Assembly: GCF_002086455.1 (NCBI RefSeq)
Contig: NZ_MVHC01000003.1
Location: 124,001-188,000 of the forward strand
Length of the DNA stretch: 64,000 nucleotides
Source: Mycolicibacter algericus DSM 45454
GTDB lineage: Bacteria; Actinomycetota; Actinomycetes; Mycobacteriales; Mycobacteriaceae
Direction of reading: 5' to 3'
Part shown: in pieces, positions 53,424 to 62,927 of the stretch
Layout: every line of letters begins with the position of its first letter
Numbering within the stretch: the stretch's first letter is position 1
Translations under genes and position numbers: made by a program
Notes under the pieces: model-generated
The model's input: only the letters and a program-made list of their open reading frames with translations
Database searches by the model: none
What the model was told of the DNA's origin: nothing

Positions 53424-54998
53424 TTAAGTTGGTTCGGCCCGTGGGCTGTTCCCCCAGGAGTCCGGCAGCATCGGAAGCCTGGGGCCCCGGCCGAACTCAT
53501 CGCGCGCCAATTCCGCCAACCCCGCAGGCTGCGTCACCCCGGTCGCACCGAGGGTGCCGGTGAACCCCGCCGAGCCGTGCTGGACCTGCGGTGCAGCGCC
53601 CGGGTCGTGCTCCTCGAGGTACTCATAGCGGTAACCGGGGTCGATCAAGGTTCCGCGGCGGCGACCTGGTTGCCGCGCCGCGCCCCGCACCGACTCGGTG
53701 ACCGCCGCGGGCACCGCGATGTCGGGTGCGCGCCGGGCCGCCTTCGAGGCCACGGTGGCGGCGGTGCGCTGCGATGCGGGGAGCCAGCCCACCAGGTAGC
53801 TGTGGAACGTGCCTTCGGTGCCGATCAGCGGCGGTGCCGCCGGCGGCGGCGGGGCGGCAGCGGGGGCTGTCGGTATCAACGCGGCCGGGGCGGCAGGCGC
53901 AGCCGGCCCGGGCACCGCGGCCGGAACCGGCGCGGGCGGCGCCGTACCACCCGAGATGACCGGCGCCACCGGCGCGGGCGCCGGCATCACCGGCGGCGCC
54001 GCGATGCCGGCCAACCCGGACAGTCCGGACAAGCCGGCCAGTCCCGACACGCCGGCCACCGGTGCCAGCACCCCCAGGTTGGCGATCGACAGGTTCAAGC
54101 CGACACCGGCCAACAGCGGGGACAGCTGGGCGAAAAAGCGCAGGCTGCGCAGCGTCCAATTGACCGCACGGTAGGTCTGCCACGCGATGAAGTAGCTCGA
54201 CAGCTGCCACCACTGGGCGGGCGTCAGCGGGCCCTGGAAGTTCTGTTGCAGCCAGGCCAGCGCCTTCTCGTTACCGTTGAAGAAGTTCGACAGATTCTGC
54301 AGGAATTCCGCCGGACTCCAGTTGGGCTGGCCCTGTCCGGGCACCTGGTCTCCGTCACGACCGAAGAGCATCTGCCAGATCTCCGCCGGTGTCGGCAGGT
54401 CGAAGTTTCCGCTGCCTCCGCCGCCGCTGCCGCCACCGCCGCCACCGCCGTCCCCGGCGGCAGCGGAGCCCGCTTGGGTTCCGCCACTGGTATGCCCCAG
54501 GCTGCGCGCGGTCTCGGTGGTGGCCTGGTAGACGCTCATAACGGTGGCCGCCTGAATCCACATCCGCGCGTAGTCGGCCTCGTTGACGGCGATCGGAATG
54601 GTGTTGACACCGAAGAAGTTGGTCGCAACCAGCACCGCGTGGGTGGCGTGGTTGGCGGCGAGCTCGGCGAGCGTGGGCATCTCCGCCAACGCGCTGCTGT
54701 AGGCCGTCGCGATCACCTCGTGCTGGGTGGCGGTCCGGGCACTGAGGGTGCCGGCCAGCTGCAGCCAGGCCAGGTAGGGCAGGTGCGCAGCAGCATAGGC
54801 GTCCGCCGTCGCACCGGCCCACACACCCTGGGAATCTGCCAGCACGGCAGCGAGTTCGGTTGCGGCGCTGAGATACTCCCCGCTCAAGGCGGTCCAGGCG
54901 GCCGACGCGGCAAGGAGCGCACCGGGTCCCGGGCCTGTGCTCAGCATCGCCGAATGCGTCTCCGGCGGGGCCGCCATCCACACGAGGGCGGACATCAC
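53424..54998 (-). CDS. PPE3-like protein of the second ESX-3-type cassette
   Basis: The 524-residue protein (GTG start aligning with the PPE4 start) begins [20 protein letters not shown]. The PPE domain has [11 protein letters not shown] and [20 protein letters not shown]. After a Gly-rich hinge ([14 protein letters not shown]) comes a helical region with several Trp ([17 protein letters not shown]), then a Pro/Ala-rich part, and a tail [16 protein letters not shown] and LPMLPDSWG that matches PPE4. Location and size fit PPE3 (Rv0280) of M. tuberculosis. It is presumably an ESX-3 substrate dimerising with the adjacent PE. Confidence 0.9.
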   Translation of the reverse strand: MMSALVWMAAPPETHSAMLSTGPGPGALLAASAAWTALSGEYLSAATELAAVLADSQGVWAGATADAYAAAHLPYLAWLQLAGTLSARTATQHEVIATAYSSALAEMPTLAELAANHATHAVLVATNFFGVNTIPIAVNEADYARMWIQAATVMSVYQATTETARSLGHTSGGTQAGSAAAGDGGGGGGGSGGGGSGNFDLPTPAEIWQMLFGRDGDQVPGQGQPNWSPAEFLQNLSNFFNGNEKALAWLQQNFQGPLTPAQWWQLSSYFIAWQTYRAVNWTLRSLRFFAQLSPLLAGVGLNLSIANLGVLAPVAGVSGLAGLSGLSGLAGIAAPPVMPAPAPVAPVISGGTAPPAPVPAAVPGPAAPAAPAALIPTAPAAAPPPPAAPPLIGTEGTFHSYLVGWLPASQRTAATVASKAARRAPDIAVPAAVTESVRGAARQPGRRRGTLIDPGYRYEYLEEHDPGAAPQVQHGSAGFTGTLGATGVTQPAGLAELARDEFGRGPRLPMLPDSWGNSPRAEPT

Positions 54999-55005
54999 CG
55001 CACCG

Positions 55006-55305
55006 CTACCGCGGAAACGCCGACGCGGCCGACGTGTCGGCGGCCTGGTAATTCGCCCCGGCCGCGGCTACGCCGACCCCGGCCCGGCCCAGCACCTCGG
55101 TGCCGCGCGCGGCGACGGCCTCATGCTGGCTGCCCTGCATGCTCAGTTCCGCCGCGGCTTGCAGCGACACCGGGTCCATCGCCGGCGGAACCACCGCGGT
55201 GATCAGCGGGGCCGCTGACGCGTGGGCGGCCGCCAGGGTGGCGGCGATTGCCTCCACCGCCGCGCTCGTCGCGGCCAAGCCTTCGGGAACGACGTGCAGG
55301 ACCAT
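55006..55305 (-). CDS. PE-family protein of the second cassette
   Basis: The ATG at 55305 (GGAAGGAG ribosome-binding site) gives 99 residues starting [20 protein letters not shown]. It is a short PE protein with no extension; the secretion motif region is [17 protein letters not shown]. It is followed after 7 nt by the PPE, so the two will be translated together. It is a paralogue of PE5, with many substitutions. Confidence 0.92.
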   Translation of the reverse strand: MVLHVVPEGLAATSAAVEAIAATLAAAHASAAPLITAVVPPAMDPVSLQAAAELSMQGSQHEAVAARGTEVLGRAGVGVAAAGANYQAADTSAASAFPR

Positions 55306-55402
55306 GACGAAGCTCCTTCCGGCAACGAACGCGGCGTAGGCCGTCGACCTCAAGGGACCTCAAGAACTCTAGCCGACGAACACCTTTTCACTGGCCTTAG
55401 CT

Positions 55403-55417
55403 GCGGAATAATTCCGC
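55403..55417. promoter_or_regulatory. GCGGAA-TAA-TTCCGC inverted repeat before the second PE gene
   Basis: A perfect 6-bp inverted repeat with a 3-nt centre, about 100 bp upstream of the PE start and between it and the divergent side of the TiaS-like gene end. I find no Zur or IdeR box here, so this cassette may respond to a different regulator. Confidence 0.4.
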
Positions 55418-55476
55418 TTTCTCAGTCACGATATGCCTACCGAGTCGGTCGATCTTCCCGTAGCTGCGGAAGCACC

Positions 55477-56253
55477 TCAATACTTCTTGACGACCGCCCG
55501 CGGTGCGGTCCGCCAGTGGCGCCGCCCATCGGGTTGCTCGACAGGTGGTTCCAGCAGGAGCACAGCGGCGCCCCCCAGCAGAACCGGCCGGACCCAGTCA
55601 CCCAACTCGATACGCTCCCCGGCCGCGGGTCGGCGGTTGCCGCCGTCGCGGGCTTCGTCGATGGGCACGCTCGCCAGCAGTTCGTCGACAGTCGCCGCGT
55701 GGGGCAGGTCAGCGAGGCCGGGCAGCGTGATGAACAGGCCGTCGTCGCCGGAGAGCTGCAGGCCGATAGCCGACAGCGCACCCACCACCCCGTCGTGGGT
55801 TCCCCCGTGCCCGGACAGCTGCACCCCGAGTTCGTCGGCGAGGTGCCGAGCCTCGGCACGGTGCAGCACTTCGCGTTTGGCCCGCCGGCCGAACTCCACC
55901 AGCGGTCCGATGTCGGACAGGTCGGCCGGGACCGCGACGGCGAGGCCCGGGTCGGCGGCCGGTGGGCAGACGCGTTCCAGGAACCGGGCGGTGTAGTCGA
56001 TGATCTCGCCGCGTACCGCGTGCGGGTCGCCGGCTGGGCTACGCCAGGCCAGGCAGGCGCTGGAATTGTGCGAGGTATAGGGCACGCGGTCGTCGACCAG
56101 CAGTTGGTGGCGGGTGGCACCGGCTGCACTGCCCAAACCCGCGGCGGCCAGTTCGCACAGCAACGCTCGGGCGCGCCGGCCGGTGCCGGGACTGAACCGG
56201 TCATCGGTGTCATCGATGGCGATCAGCAGATCGACGCCGGCGAAGACCGTCAC
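55477..56253 (-). CDS. TiaS-like IDDTDD-domain protein
   Basis: The GTG at 56253 overlaps the upstream stop (GTGA) and gives 258 residues beginning VTVFAGVDLLIAIDDTDDRF. The IDDTDD sequence followed by an RARALLCELAAAG helix and YTSHNSSACLAW resembles the N-terminal half of archaeal TiaS, the agmatidine synthetase that modifies tRNA-Ile. TiaS itself is archaeal, and the OB-fold and zinc ribbon of full TiaS are not visible. The bacterial protein is more likely an acidic-site enzyme of unknown substrate, associated with the upstream lipoprotein. The function is not known. Confidence 0.6.
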   Translation of the reverse strand: MTVFAGVDLLIAIDDTDDRFSPGTGRRARALLCELAAAGLGSAAGATRHQLLVDDRVPYTSHNSSACLAWRSPAGDPHAVRGEIIDYTARFLERVCPPAADPGLAVAVPADLSDIGPLVEFGRRAKREVLHRAEARHLADELGVQLSGHGGTHDGVVGALSAIGLQLSGDDGLFITLPGLADLPHAATVDELLASVPIDEARDGGNRRPAAGERIELGDWVRPVLLGGAAVLLLEPPVEQPDGRRHWRTAPRAVVKKY

Positions 56254-56690
56254 GGGTTGACGACCACGGTCTGCACGTCGCGCACCCACCGGTCACGGTC
56301 GAGGTCGGCCGCGGCCAGCTTGACGGTGTCGCGCTTGGTGAAACTCAGCACGACCCGGTCGGTGAGTTCGGCGGCGGTCAGCGTCTGCGCGGGGTCGCTG
56401 CCCTCGATGCGGACACTGCGGATGTCGGCAGCCCCGGCGGCGTCCAGCACCGTGCGCACCGACGGGCCGCGCTGTACCGGGCTGCCGTGCGACTGCGGGG
56501 TGGTGATCTCGATCTGCGGCAGTTCACCCAGCCGTGCCAGATCGAACTCGTCCAGCACTCGACCGTCCTGCCGGACGACCAGGTGGTACCCGGCGTCGGA
56601 ATCGGCGGCGCACCCCCCGATTCCGGTGCTGACGACGAGGACCGTCAGACCCATTCGGAGCAGGTGCCCGGCAGATGACCGCATGTGCAT
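56250..56690 (-). CDS. Lipoprotein with SUOX-like molybdopterin-type domain
   Basis: The ATG at 56690 gives 146 residues with a lipoprotein signal (LLRMGLTVLVVSTGIGGC; lipobox GIGGC). The mature domain (HLVVRQDGRVLDEFDLARLG, LPQIEITTP, GPSVRTVLDAAG) has the compact layout of the sulfite-oxidase molybdopterin-binding superfamily, but no cofactor-binding Cys is visible. It may be a degenerate or binding-only version. It is translationally coupled to the TiaS-like gene and divergent from the membrane-protein gene at 56789. Confidence 0.6.
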   Translation of the reverse strand: MHMRSSAGHLLRMGLTVLVVSTGIGGCAADSDAGYHLVVRQDGRVLDEFDLARLGELPQIEITTPQSHGSPVQRGPSVRTVLDAAGAADIRSVRIEGSDPAQTLTAAELTDRVVLSFTKRDTVKLAAADLDRDRWVRDVQTVVVNP

Positions 56691-56788
56691 GACCGTATGT
56701 CGGCATCGATGCGTATTCAAGCTTTAACACGTCGTTCTGGACCGCAGATGAGGTTGTGTGGCGCGGCCGTCAGGCCTACCTTGAGGCG

Positions 56789-57340
56789 ATGACTGTGATG
56801 CCGTGGGCAGCCCGTAACGCGACGAGTCTGGCGCTGGCCCGCGAGGTGGTTTTTCCGGCCGCTGCCGCCGCCGTGATCACCATCTCCGCTGACGTGCGGA
56901 TGCCGCTGGCACTGCCCGGACACCGCGGCCTGGTGTGGCTGACACTGCTGGTGGCCGTGGCATTGACCACCCGCAGACCGCCCACCGTGCTCGCCGTGGG
57001 GGCCGCATCCACAGCGGCGACCCTGCTGCTGCAATCCGGGCCCGGGCCGTGGGCCAGCATCCGCTACCTGGGCGCCGCGGTGTTGCTGTACCTGCTGATC
57101 GCAAGTCCCGCGGTACGGGCACGCCGGTGGCTGGTCGCACTGGCCGCCGCCCCGGTTCACCTTGTCGCGCTTGTTGTTCCACTCACGAGGTGGCTCATCG
57201 TCGGCCACTCGTTCGGGATGGTGGCCATCGGCGAGAAGGCGCTGTTCCACCTCGGATTCGGCCTCGCGGCCGGGATGCTCGGCTGGGCGATCGTCGCTGT
57301 GATCGACCGCGCCGCACCGGCAGGCTCCCCGAGCGGTTAG
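56789..57340 (+). CDS. Integral membrane protein, six predicted helices
   Basis: The ATG at 56789 (MTVMPWAARNATSLALAREV), with TTGAGG before it, gives 183 residues consisting almost entirely of hydrophobic helices separated by short loops such as TTRRPPTV and VRARRW. I do not recognise a family. It diverges from the lipoprotein/TiaS-like pair, so a functional link is possible. Its end overlaps the convergent PGRS gene by 4 nt. Confidence 0.65.
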   Translation: MTVMPWAARNATSLALAREVVFPAAAAAVITISADVRMPLALPGHRGLVWLTLLVAVALTTRRPPTVLAVGAASTAATLLLQSGPGPWASIRYLGAAVLLYLLIASPAVRARRWLVALAAAPVHLVALVVPLTRWLIVGHSFGMVAIGEKALFHLGFGLAAGMLGWAIVAVIDRAAPAGSPSG

Positions 57341-58623
57341 CCTCCGCCGCCGCCACCACAACCGGTGCCGCTGCCGGGGCCGCCGGGACCGCCGCCACCC
57401 GGGTTGGGAACGCAGCCGTCCCCGCCGCCGCCCTTGCTGCCGGGGGTGTTGCCGGCGGCTCCGGCCTCGCCGTTGTCGCCGTTGATGCTGCCCGCGCCGC
57501 CCTGGCCACCGGCACCGCCCTGACCGCCGGGGGTGTCCGGGCCTCTGACACCGGCGAAGCCGCCGTTTCCGCCGGCTCCGCCATTGCCGCCGTTGCCCGA
57601 CATCAGCCCGGCACTGCCGCCCGCTCCACCGGTACCACCGTTGCCGCCGGCGGTGTTCGCTTCGGTGCTGCCGCCACCGCCGCCACCGCCGGTTCCGCCA
57701 CCGGTGCTACCGCCACCACCGCCACCGCTGCCCGCCACGTCGGCACCGTTGCCGCCGTTGCCACCGGCACCGCCGTTACCACCGTTACCCGTTCCCACGG
57801 AGGCACCGTTGCCGCCGACTCCGCCGTTGCCGCCGGCACTGCCGGCGCCGCTGTTCAGTGCCTGGACGCCCTTGACGCCGGCGCCGCCATCGCCGCCATC
57901 GCCGCCGTCGCCGAGCCAGGATCCGGCATTGCCGCCCGCACCGCCGTTTCCGCCGACCATTCCGGCGGTGTCGCCGGCGCCGCCGTCACCGCCATGGCCG
58001 CCATTGCCGAACCAGCTGCCGCCGTCACCACCGGCCCCGCCGGCGGCACCCGCCGCACCGGCGCCGCCGTCACCGCCGTTGCCGAACATGCCGGCCGAAC
58101 CACCGTCCCAACCAGCGCCGCCGTTCACGCCGGCCACTCCGTCGGCTCCGGCGCCGCCGTTGCCGAACAGGAACCCGCCGTCGCCCAGATCACCGAACAT
58201 GCCGGTGCTGCCCAGCAGCGAGGTGTTCTCCCCGGTGAAGTCGTCCAGGCCGTTGCCGATCAGATCGCGTCCGAACAGGTAGACGAACGGCGCGTTGATC
58301 ATCTCGGCCAGCTGTATGCCGGAGTCGCTGGCGAGCCAGGCTTGGAGCGCATCGTTGATCGACTGCGCGAAGTCGAGTGGACCGGACTCCGCGCTGCCCA
58401 GACCGAAGACGAGATTGGTATCGCCGAACCCGGCGAACGGGTCGGCGCCATCGCCCGTGCCACCGTCGAAGACGTTGACGAACGGGTCGACGATCAGATC
58501 CCAGAGATCGTCGGCGTGCGCGGTGGGAGCGGCGGCGATCGGCACCATCCCGGCGACCAGGAACGCTCCGGCTGCGGTCCCGAGCAGGCGTTTGCCCCGA
58601 CTGTCACGGCTACGACCGGTCAT
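57337..58623 (-). CDS. Signal-peptide PGRS-type Gly-rich protein lacking a PE domain
   Basis: The 428-residue protein has a Sec signal peptide (RLLGTAAGAFLVAGMVPIAA, cleavage AHA-DD near residue 37). A 90-residue region follows with ALQAWLASDSGIQLAEMINA and FGRDLIGNGLDDFTG, similar to the linker of PE_PGRS proteins. The rest is about 270 residues of GGxGG/NGGxGG repeats ending GTGCGGGGGG. In M. tuberculosis this position next to PPE3 holds PE_PGRS4; here no PE domain is present. The protein is a paralogue of that at 20469-21185. Sec rather than ESX-5 export is the simplest reading. Confidence 0.82.
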   Translation of the reverse strand: MTGRSRDSRGKRLLGTAAGAFLVAGMVPIAAAPTAHADDLWDLIVDPFVNVFDGGTGDGADPFAGFGDTNLVFGLGSAESGPLDFAQSINDALQAWLASDSGIQLAEMINAPFVYLFGRDLIGNGLDDFTGENTSLLGSTGMFGDLGDGGFLFGNGGAGADGVAGVNGGAGWDGGSAGMFGNGGDGGAGAAGAAGGAGGDGGSWFGNGGHGGDGGAGDTAGMVGGNGGAGGNAGSWLGDGGDGGDGGAGVKGVQALNSGAGSAGGNGGVGGNGASVGTGNGGNGGAGGNGGNGADVAGSGGGGGGSTGGGTGGGGGGGSTEANTAGGNGGTGGAGGSAGLMSGNGGNGGAGGNGGFAGVRGPDTPGGQGGAGGQGGAGSINGDNGEAGAAGNTPGSKGGGGDGCVPNPGGGGPGGPGSGTGCGGGGGG

Positions 58624-58760
58624 CCTGCACCCCTCTTCGATCAGGATCTGCTCAGTCTGGACACATTAATACTTGTAGCCGGAAATGCAAGATCGAACGC
58701 GGGTTTATTGCCGCGTCTGCGGATGGTTTTCCCGGCTATATCGCGCGCCTGCGACTACGT

Positions 58761-59579
58761 TCAACCGACGATGCGGTCGGCCCGGCTGTAGACGTTCATC
58801 GAGTCACCGCGGAGGAATGCCACCAGGGTCAGGCCGGATTGGCTGGCCAGGTCCACGGCCAACGAGGAGGGCGCCGACAGTGCGGCCAGCACTGGGATCC
58901 CGGCCATCACCGCCTTCTGGGTCAGTTCGAACGACGCCCGACCGCTGACCAGCAGGACGGTGCCCGACAGCGGTATCCGGTTACGTTCCAGCGCCCAGCC
59001 GATCACTTTGTCGACGGCGTTGTGCCGGCCGATGTCCTCCCGTACCACCAGAACCGACCCGTCGGAGCTGAACAGTGCGGCGGCGTGCAGGCCACCGGTG
59101 CGGTCGAACACGTCCTGCGCTGAGCGCAGTCGGTCCGGCATCGCGGTGATCGCCGCCGCGGTGACGCTGACCGGGTCATCGCCCGGACAGTACCGGCTGG
59201 CCAGTTGTACCGCGTCCAGCGAAGCCTTGCCGCAGATCCCGCAAGATGAAGTCGTATAGAAGTTGCGGGTGACGTCGACCGTGGGCGGCGGCACGCCGGG
59301 CGCCAGCGTCACATCGAGCACGTTGTAGGTGTTGGGCCCGGCCGGCGTACCGCAGTAGCGCGCGCTCAGCACGTCGGCGCGCCCGGAGATGATGCCCTCG
59401 GTGAGCAGGAAGCCCTGCGCCAGTTCGACATCCGATCCCGGCGTACGCATGGTGACGCTCAGCGGCGTGCCGTTGAGGCGGATCTCCAGCGGCTCCTCCA
59501 CCGCCAGCGTCTCGGGGCGCTGCGTCGCGGCACCGGCCGCGACATGGCTCACCCGGCGCCGCTGCGTTATCCGACTCAT
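58761..59579 (-). CDS. fdhD: FdhD, sulfurtransferase for formate dehydrogenase
   Basis: The ATG at 59579 gives 272 residues. FdhD transfers sulfur to the molybdenum cofactor of formate dehydrogenase and is required for its activity. The reactive cysteines are in [10 protein letters not shown] (Cys113 and Cys116). The conserved [28 protein letters not shown] and [13 protein letters not shown] motifs are all present. It lies divergent from the formate dehydrogenase alpha gene, with 57 nt between starts, so the two share a regulatory gap. Confidence 0.95.
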   Translation of the reverse strand: MSRITQRRRVSHVAAGAATQRPETLAVEEPLEIRLNGTPLSVTMRTPGSDVELAQGFLLTEGIISGRADVLSARYCGTPAGPNTYNVLDVTLAPGVPPPTVDVTRNFYTTSSCGICGKASLDAVQLASRYCPGDDPVSVTAAAITAMPDRLRSAQDVFDRTGGLHAAALFSSDGSVLVVREDIGRHNAVDKVIGWALERNRIPLSGTVLLVSGRASFELTQKAVMAGIPVLAALSAPSSLAVDLASQSGLTLVAFLRGDSMNVYSRADRIVG

Positions 59580-59636
59580 TGCTCCATCATGCTTGCTCGG
59601 CTGCGGGAGCGCGGCCGGTTCCCTTAGGCTCTGAAG

Positions 59637-62600
59637 ATGGTTCCGCGAAAATTCCTGGAGTGGCCGGTGATCCGGCAACTGCGCACCGGTGACGTGTTCG
59701 GCCGCGGGCCGGCCGTCACCTCCGAACGCACCCGCGCCACCGTGCCGCGAACCGCGACCGCCGACCGAGTGGTGCAGAGCATCTGCCCCTACTGCGCGGT
59801 GGGCTGCGGGCAGCGCGTCTACGTCAAGGACGAGAAAGTGGTGCAGATCGAGGGCGATCCGGACTCGCCGATCTCACGCGGCCGGCTGTGTCCCAAGGGC
59901 GCGGCGAGCGAACAACTGGTCAACTCTCCCGGGCGGCAGATCACCGTGCTCTACCGGGCGCCCCGCGCCAGTGACTGGCAGCCGCTGGAGTTGGACACCG
60001 CGATCGACATGGTGGCCGACCGGTTCATCGCCTCCCGGCGCAACGGCTGGCAGGACCACGACGACTACGGCCGGCCGCTGCGGCGCACCATGGGGATCGC
60101 CTCGCTGGGCGGCGCCACGCTGGACAACGAAGAGAACTACGTCATCAAGAAGCTCTTCACCGCCGCCGGCGCGATACAGATCGACAATCAAGCTCGTATT
60201 TGACACTCCGCCACGGTTCCCGGTCTGGGAGCCTCCTTCGGTCGCGGTGGCGCGACACAGTCCCTGCAAGACATGGCGAATGCCGACTGCATCGTCATCC
60301 AGGGCTCCAACATGGCCGAGTGCCATCCGGTCGGATTCCAGTGGGTCGAAGAAGCCCGGAGCCGGGGCGCCACCGTGATCCATGTCGACCCGCGGTTCAC
60401 CCGCACGTCGGCGGTGTGTGACACGCACATTCCGATCCGGGCCGGCTCCGACGTGGTGCTGCTGGGTGCGCTGATCAACCACGTGCTCACCCACGACTTG
60501 TGGTTTCGTGACTACGTGCTCGCCTACACCAACGCCGCGACGCTGGTCAGCGAGGACTTCCGCGACACCGAGGACCTGGGCGGGCTGTTCTCCGGGTTCG
60601 ACCCGGAGACCGGGCAGTACGACCCGTCGACGTGGGCGTACCAAAGCCGCGACGCCGGCGAGGACGACATCGGCTCGCCCGGCGGTGGTCATGAGCACGG
60701 CGCCAGCGCATCGGCGCGCTCGCTCGGCGAGACGCTCGGCAGCGGCGGCGCGGCACTCGAACACCCCCGGGTGCGGCGCGATCAGACCCTGCAGCACCCG
60801 CGCACAGTCTTCCAGATCCTCAAGCGGCACTACGCGCGCTACACCCCGGAGATGGTCCGCGACGTCTGCGGCATTGACACCGAACTGTTCGACTACCTGG
60901 CGCGCGCCGTCACGTCCAACTCGGGGCGGGAACGCACCACGTGCTTCGCCTACGCGGTGGGCTGGACACAGCACACCCTGGGCGCCCAGTACATCCGCAC
61001 CGCCGCGATCCTGCAGCTGCTGCTGGGCAACGTGGGCCGGCCGGGCGGCGGCATCATGGCGCTGCGCGGGCATGCCAGCATTCAAGGTTCCACCGACATC
61101 CCGACCCTCTACGACATGCTGCCCGGCTATCTGCCGATGCCCAAGGCCGGGCGCGACGACACCCTCGGTGCCTACCTGGGCCGCGTCGGGTCGAAGAGCC
61201 AGAAGGGTTTCTGGGCGGACGCCGACGCCTACCTGATCAGCCTGCTCAAGGCGTGGTGGGGCGACGCCGCGACCGCCGACAACGACTGGGCTTATCACTA
61301 CCTGCCCCGGCTGACCGGAGCCCACGGCACCTATCAGACCGTGACCGGGATGCTGGCCGACGAAGTCGAGGGCTACTTCCTGCTCGGTCAGAACCCGGCG
61401 GTCGGTTCGGCCAACGGGCGCCAACAGCGGCTGGGCATGGCGCACCTGAAGTGGCTGGTGGTACGGGATCTGAACCTGATCGAGTCGGCCACCTGGTGGA
61501 AGGACGGTCCCGAGATCGCCTCCGGCGAGCTGCGCACGCAAGACATCGAGACCGAGGTGTTCTTCCTACCGGCTGCCGGTCACGTCGAGAAGGCCGGGAC
61601 GTTCACCCAGACCCAACGGCTGCTGCAATGGCGCCATCAGGCCGTGGCCCCGCCGGGAGACTGCATCAGCGAGTTGCAGTTCTTCGTCGAACTGGGCAAC
61701 CGCATCCGCGCCAAGCTGGCCGGGTCGACCGATCCGCGAGACCGGCCGCTGCTGGATCTGGTCTGGGACTACCCCGTCGACGAGCACGGCGACCCGGATC
61801 CCGAGTTCGTGCTGGCCGAGATCAACGGGCATCAGCTCACCGGCGACGACGCCGGCCGGCCGCTGTCGTCCTACACCGAATTGCGCGCCGACGGGACCAC
61901 GGCCGGCGGCTGCTGGATCTACACCGGGGTTTACGCGGACGGCGTCAACCAGGCCGCCCGGCGGGTGCCCAACGGCGGGCCGAGCCGCAGCCAGTCGCAG
62001 TGGGGTTGGGCCTGGCCGGCCGACCGGCGGATCTTGTACAACCGGGCGTCGGCGGACCCGGACGGGGTGCCGTGGAGTGAACGGAAGCGCTACGTCTGGT
62101 GGGACGCGCAAGCCGGCCGCTGGACCGGCGATGACGTGCCCGACTTCGTGGTCGACCGTGCCCCGGGCGCCCGGCCGGATCCGGCGTCGGGCGGTCCGGA
62201 CGCGTTGGCCGGTGACGACCCGTTCGTGATGCAGTCCGACGGCAAGGGTTGGTTGTTCGCGCCCAAGGGCGTGGTGGACGGCCCGCTGCCGACCCACTAC
62301 GAACCGCAGGAGTCACCGATCGCCAACGCGGTGTATCTCCAGCAGCGCAATCCGGCTCGAATCACCTTCCCGCGCAAAGACAATCTGTCGGCTCCCAGTG
62401 CCGGTGAGCCGGGCGCCGACGTCTACCCGTACGTGTTCACCACCTACCGCCTCACCGAGCACCACACCGCCGGCGGCATGAGCCGCTGGTTGCCGTATCT
62501 GGCCGAACTGCAGCCGGAGATGTTCTGCGAGGTCTCCCCCGCGCTGGCCGCCGAGCGGGGCCTGGAGAACTACGGCTGGGCGACCATCATCTCGCCGCGG

Positions 62601-62927
62601 GCGGCGATCGAGGCGCGCGTCCTGGTGACCGACCGGATGACACCGCTGATCGTCGGCGGACACACCGTGCACCAGATCGGGCTGCCGTATCACTGGGGTG
62701 TCGGTGGCGACGCGGTGGTCAGCGGCGACGCCGCCAACGACCTGCTCGGGGTGACCCTGGATCCGAACGTGCAGATCCAGGAGTCCAAGGCCGGTTCCTG
62801 CGACATCCGGCCGGGCCGGCGACCGCACGGCGAGGAGCTGCTGCGGCTGATCACCGAATACCAAAGCCGTTCCGGCGCAACACCGGAGACCGGCAACACC
62901 GCTGTCGACCCGGAAAGGCGGGACTGA
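59637..62927 (+). CDS. Formate dehydrogenase alpha subunit, selenocysteine-containing
   Basis: I read one gene of 1097 codons with in-frame TGA at codon 189 as selenocysteine, giving 1096 residues. Upstream of the TGA are the MopB features: 4Fe-4S cysteines at 50, 53, 57 and 85 ([15 protein letters not shown]) and IDNQARI. Right after the TGA the frame continues [20 protein letters not shown] and [15 protein letters not shown], as in FdnG/FdoG enzymes, where the Sec lies at the same place (QARVUHGPT). The C-terminal MopB-binding domain ends near [12 protein letters not shown]. There is no twin-arginine signal. It oxidises formate using a molybdenum or tungsten bis-pterin cofactor. Confidence 0.92.
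60201..60203 (+). other. In-frame TGA read as selenocysteine (codon 189)
   Basis: The TGA is in frame with coding sequence on both sides and follows CAAGCTCGTATT (QARI). The next residues are [10 protein letters not shown] hairpin at 60215-60233 fits a SECIS. Confidence 0.9.
60215..60233 (+). promoter_or_regulatory. SECIS element 3' of the selenocysteine codon
   Basis: GGTTCCC (60215-60221) pairs with GGGAGCC (60227-60233) around a GGTCT loop, giving a 7-bp stem (one T-G pair), starting 11 nt after the TGA. Escherichia coli fdhF has the same GGUCU apical loop, recognised by SelB, at a similar distance. This is strong support for Sec insertion rather than a stop. Confidence 0.85.

Noticed and set aside
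57400..58150. Regular short repeats that could suggest a CRISPR array
   Set aside because: They are in-frame GGxGG codon repeats of a PGRS protein, without constant repeats or unique spacers.
59637..60203. A separate 188-residue truncated FDH protein followed by a second FDH gene at 60273
   Set aside because: Both parts are in the same frame and joined by 69 coding bases with FDH homology and a SECIS-type hairpin, so one selenoprotein gene explains it better than two fragments.
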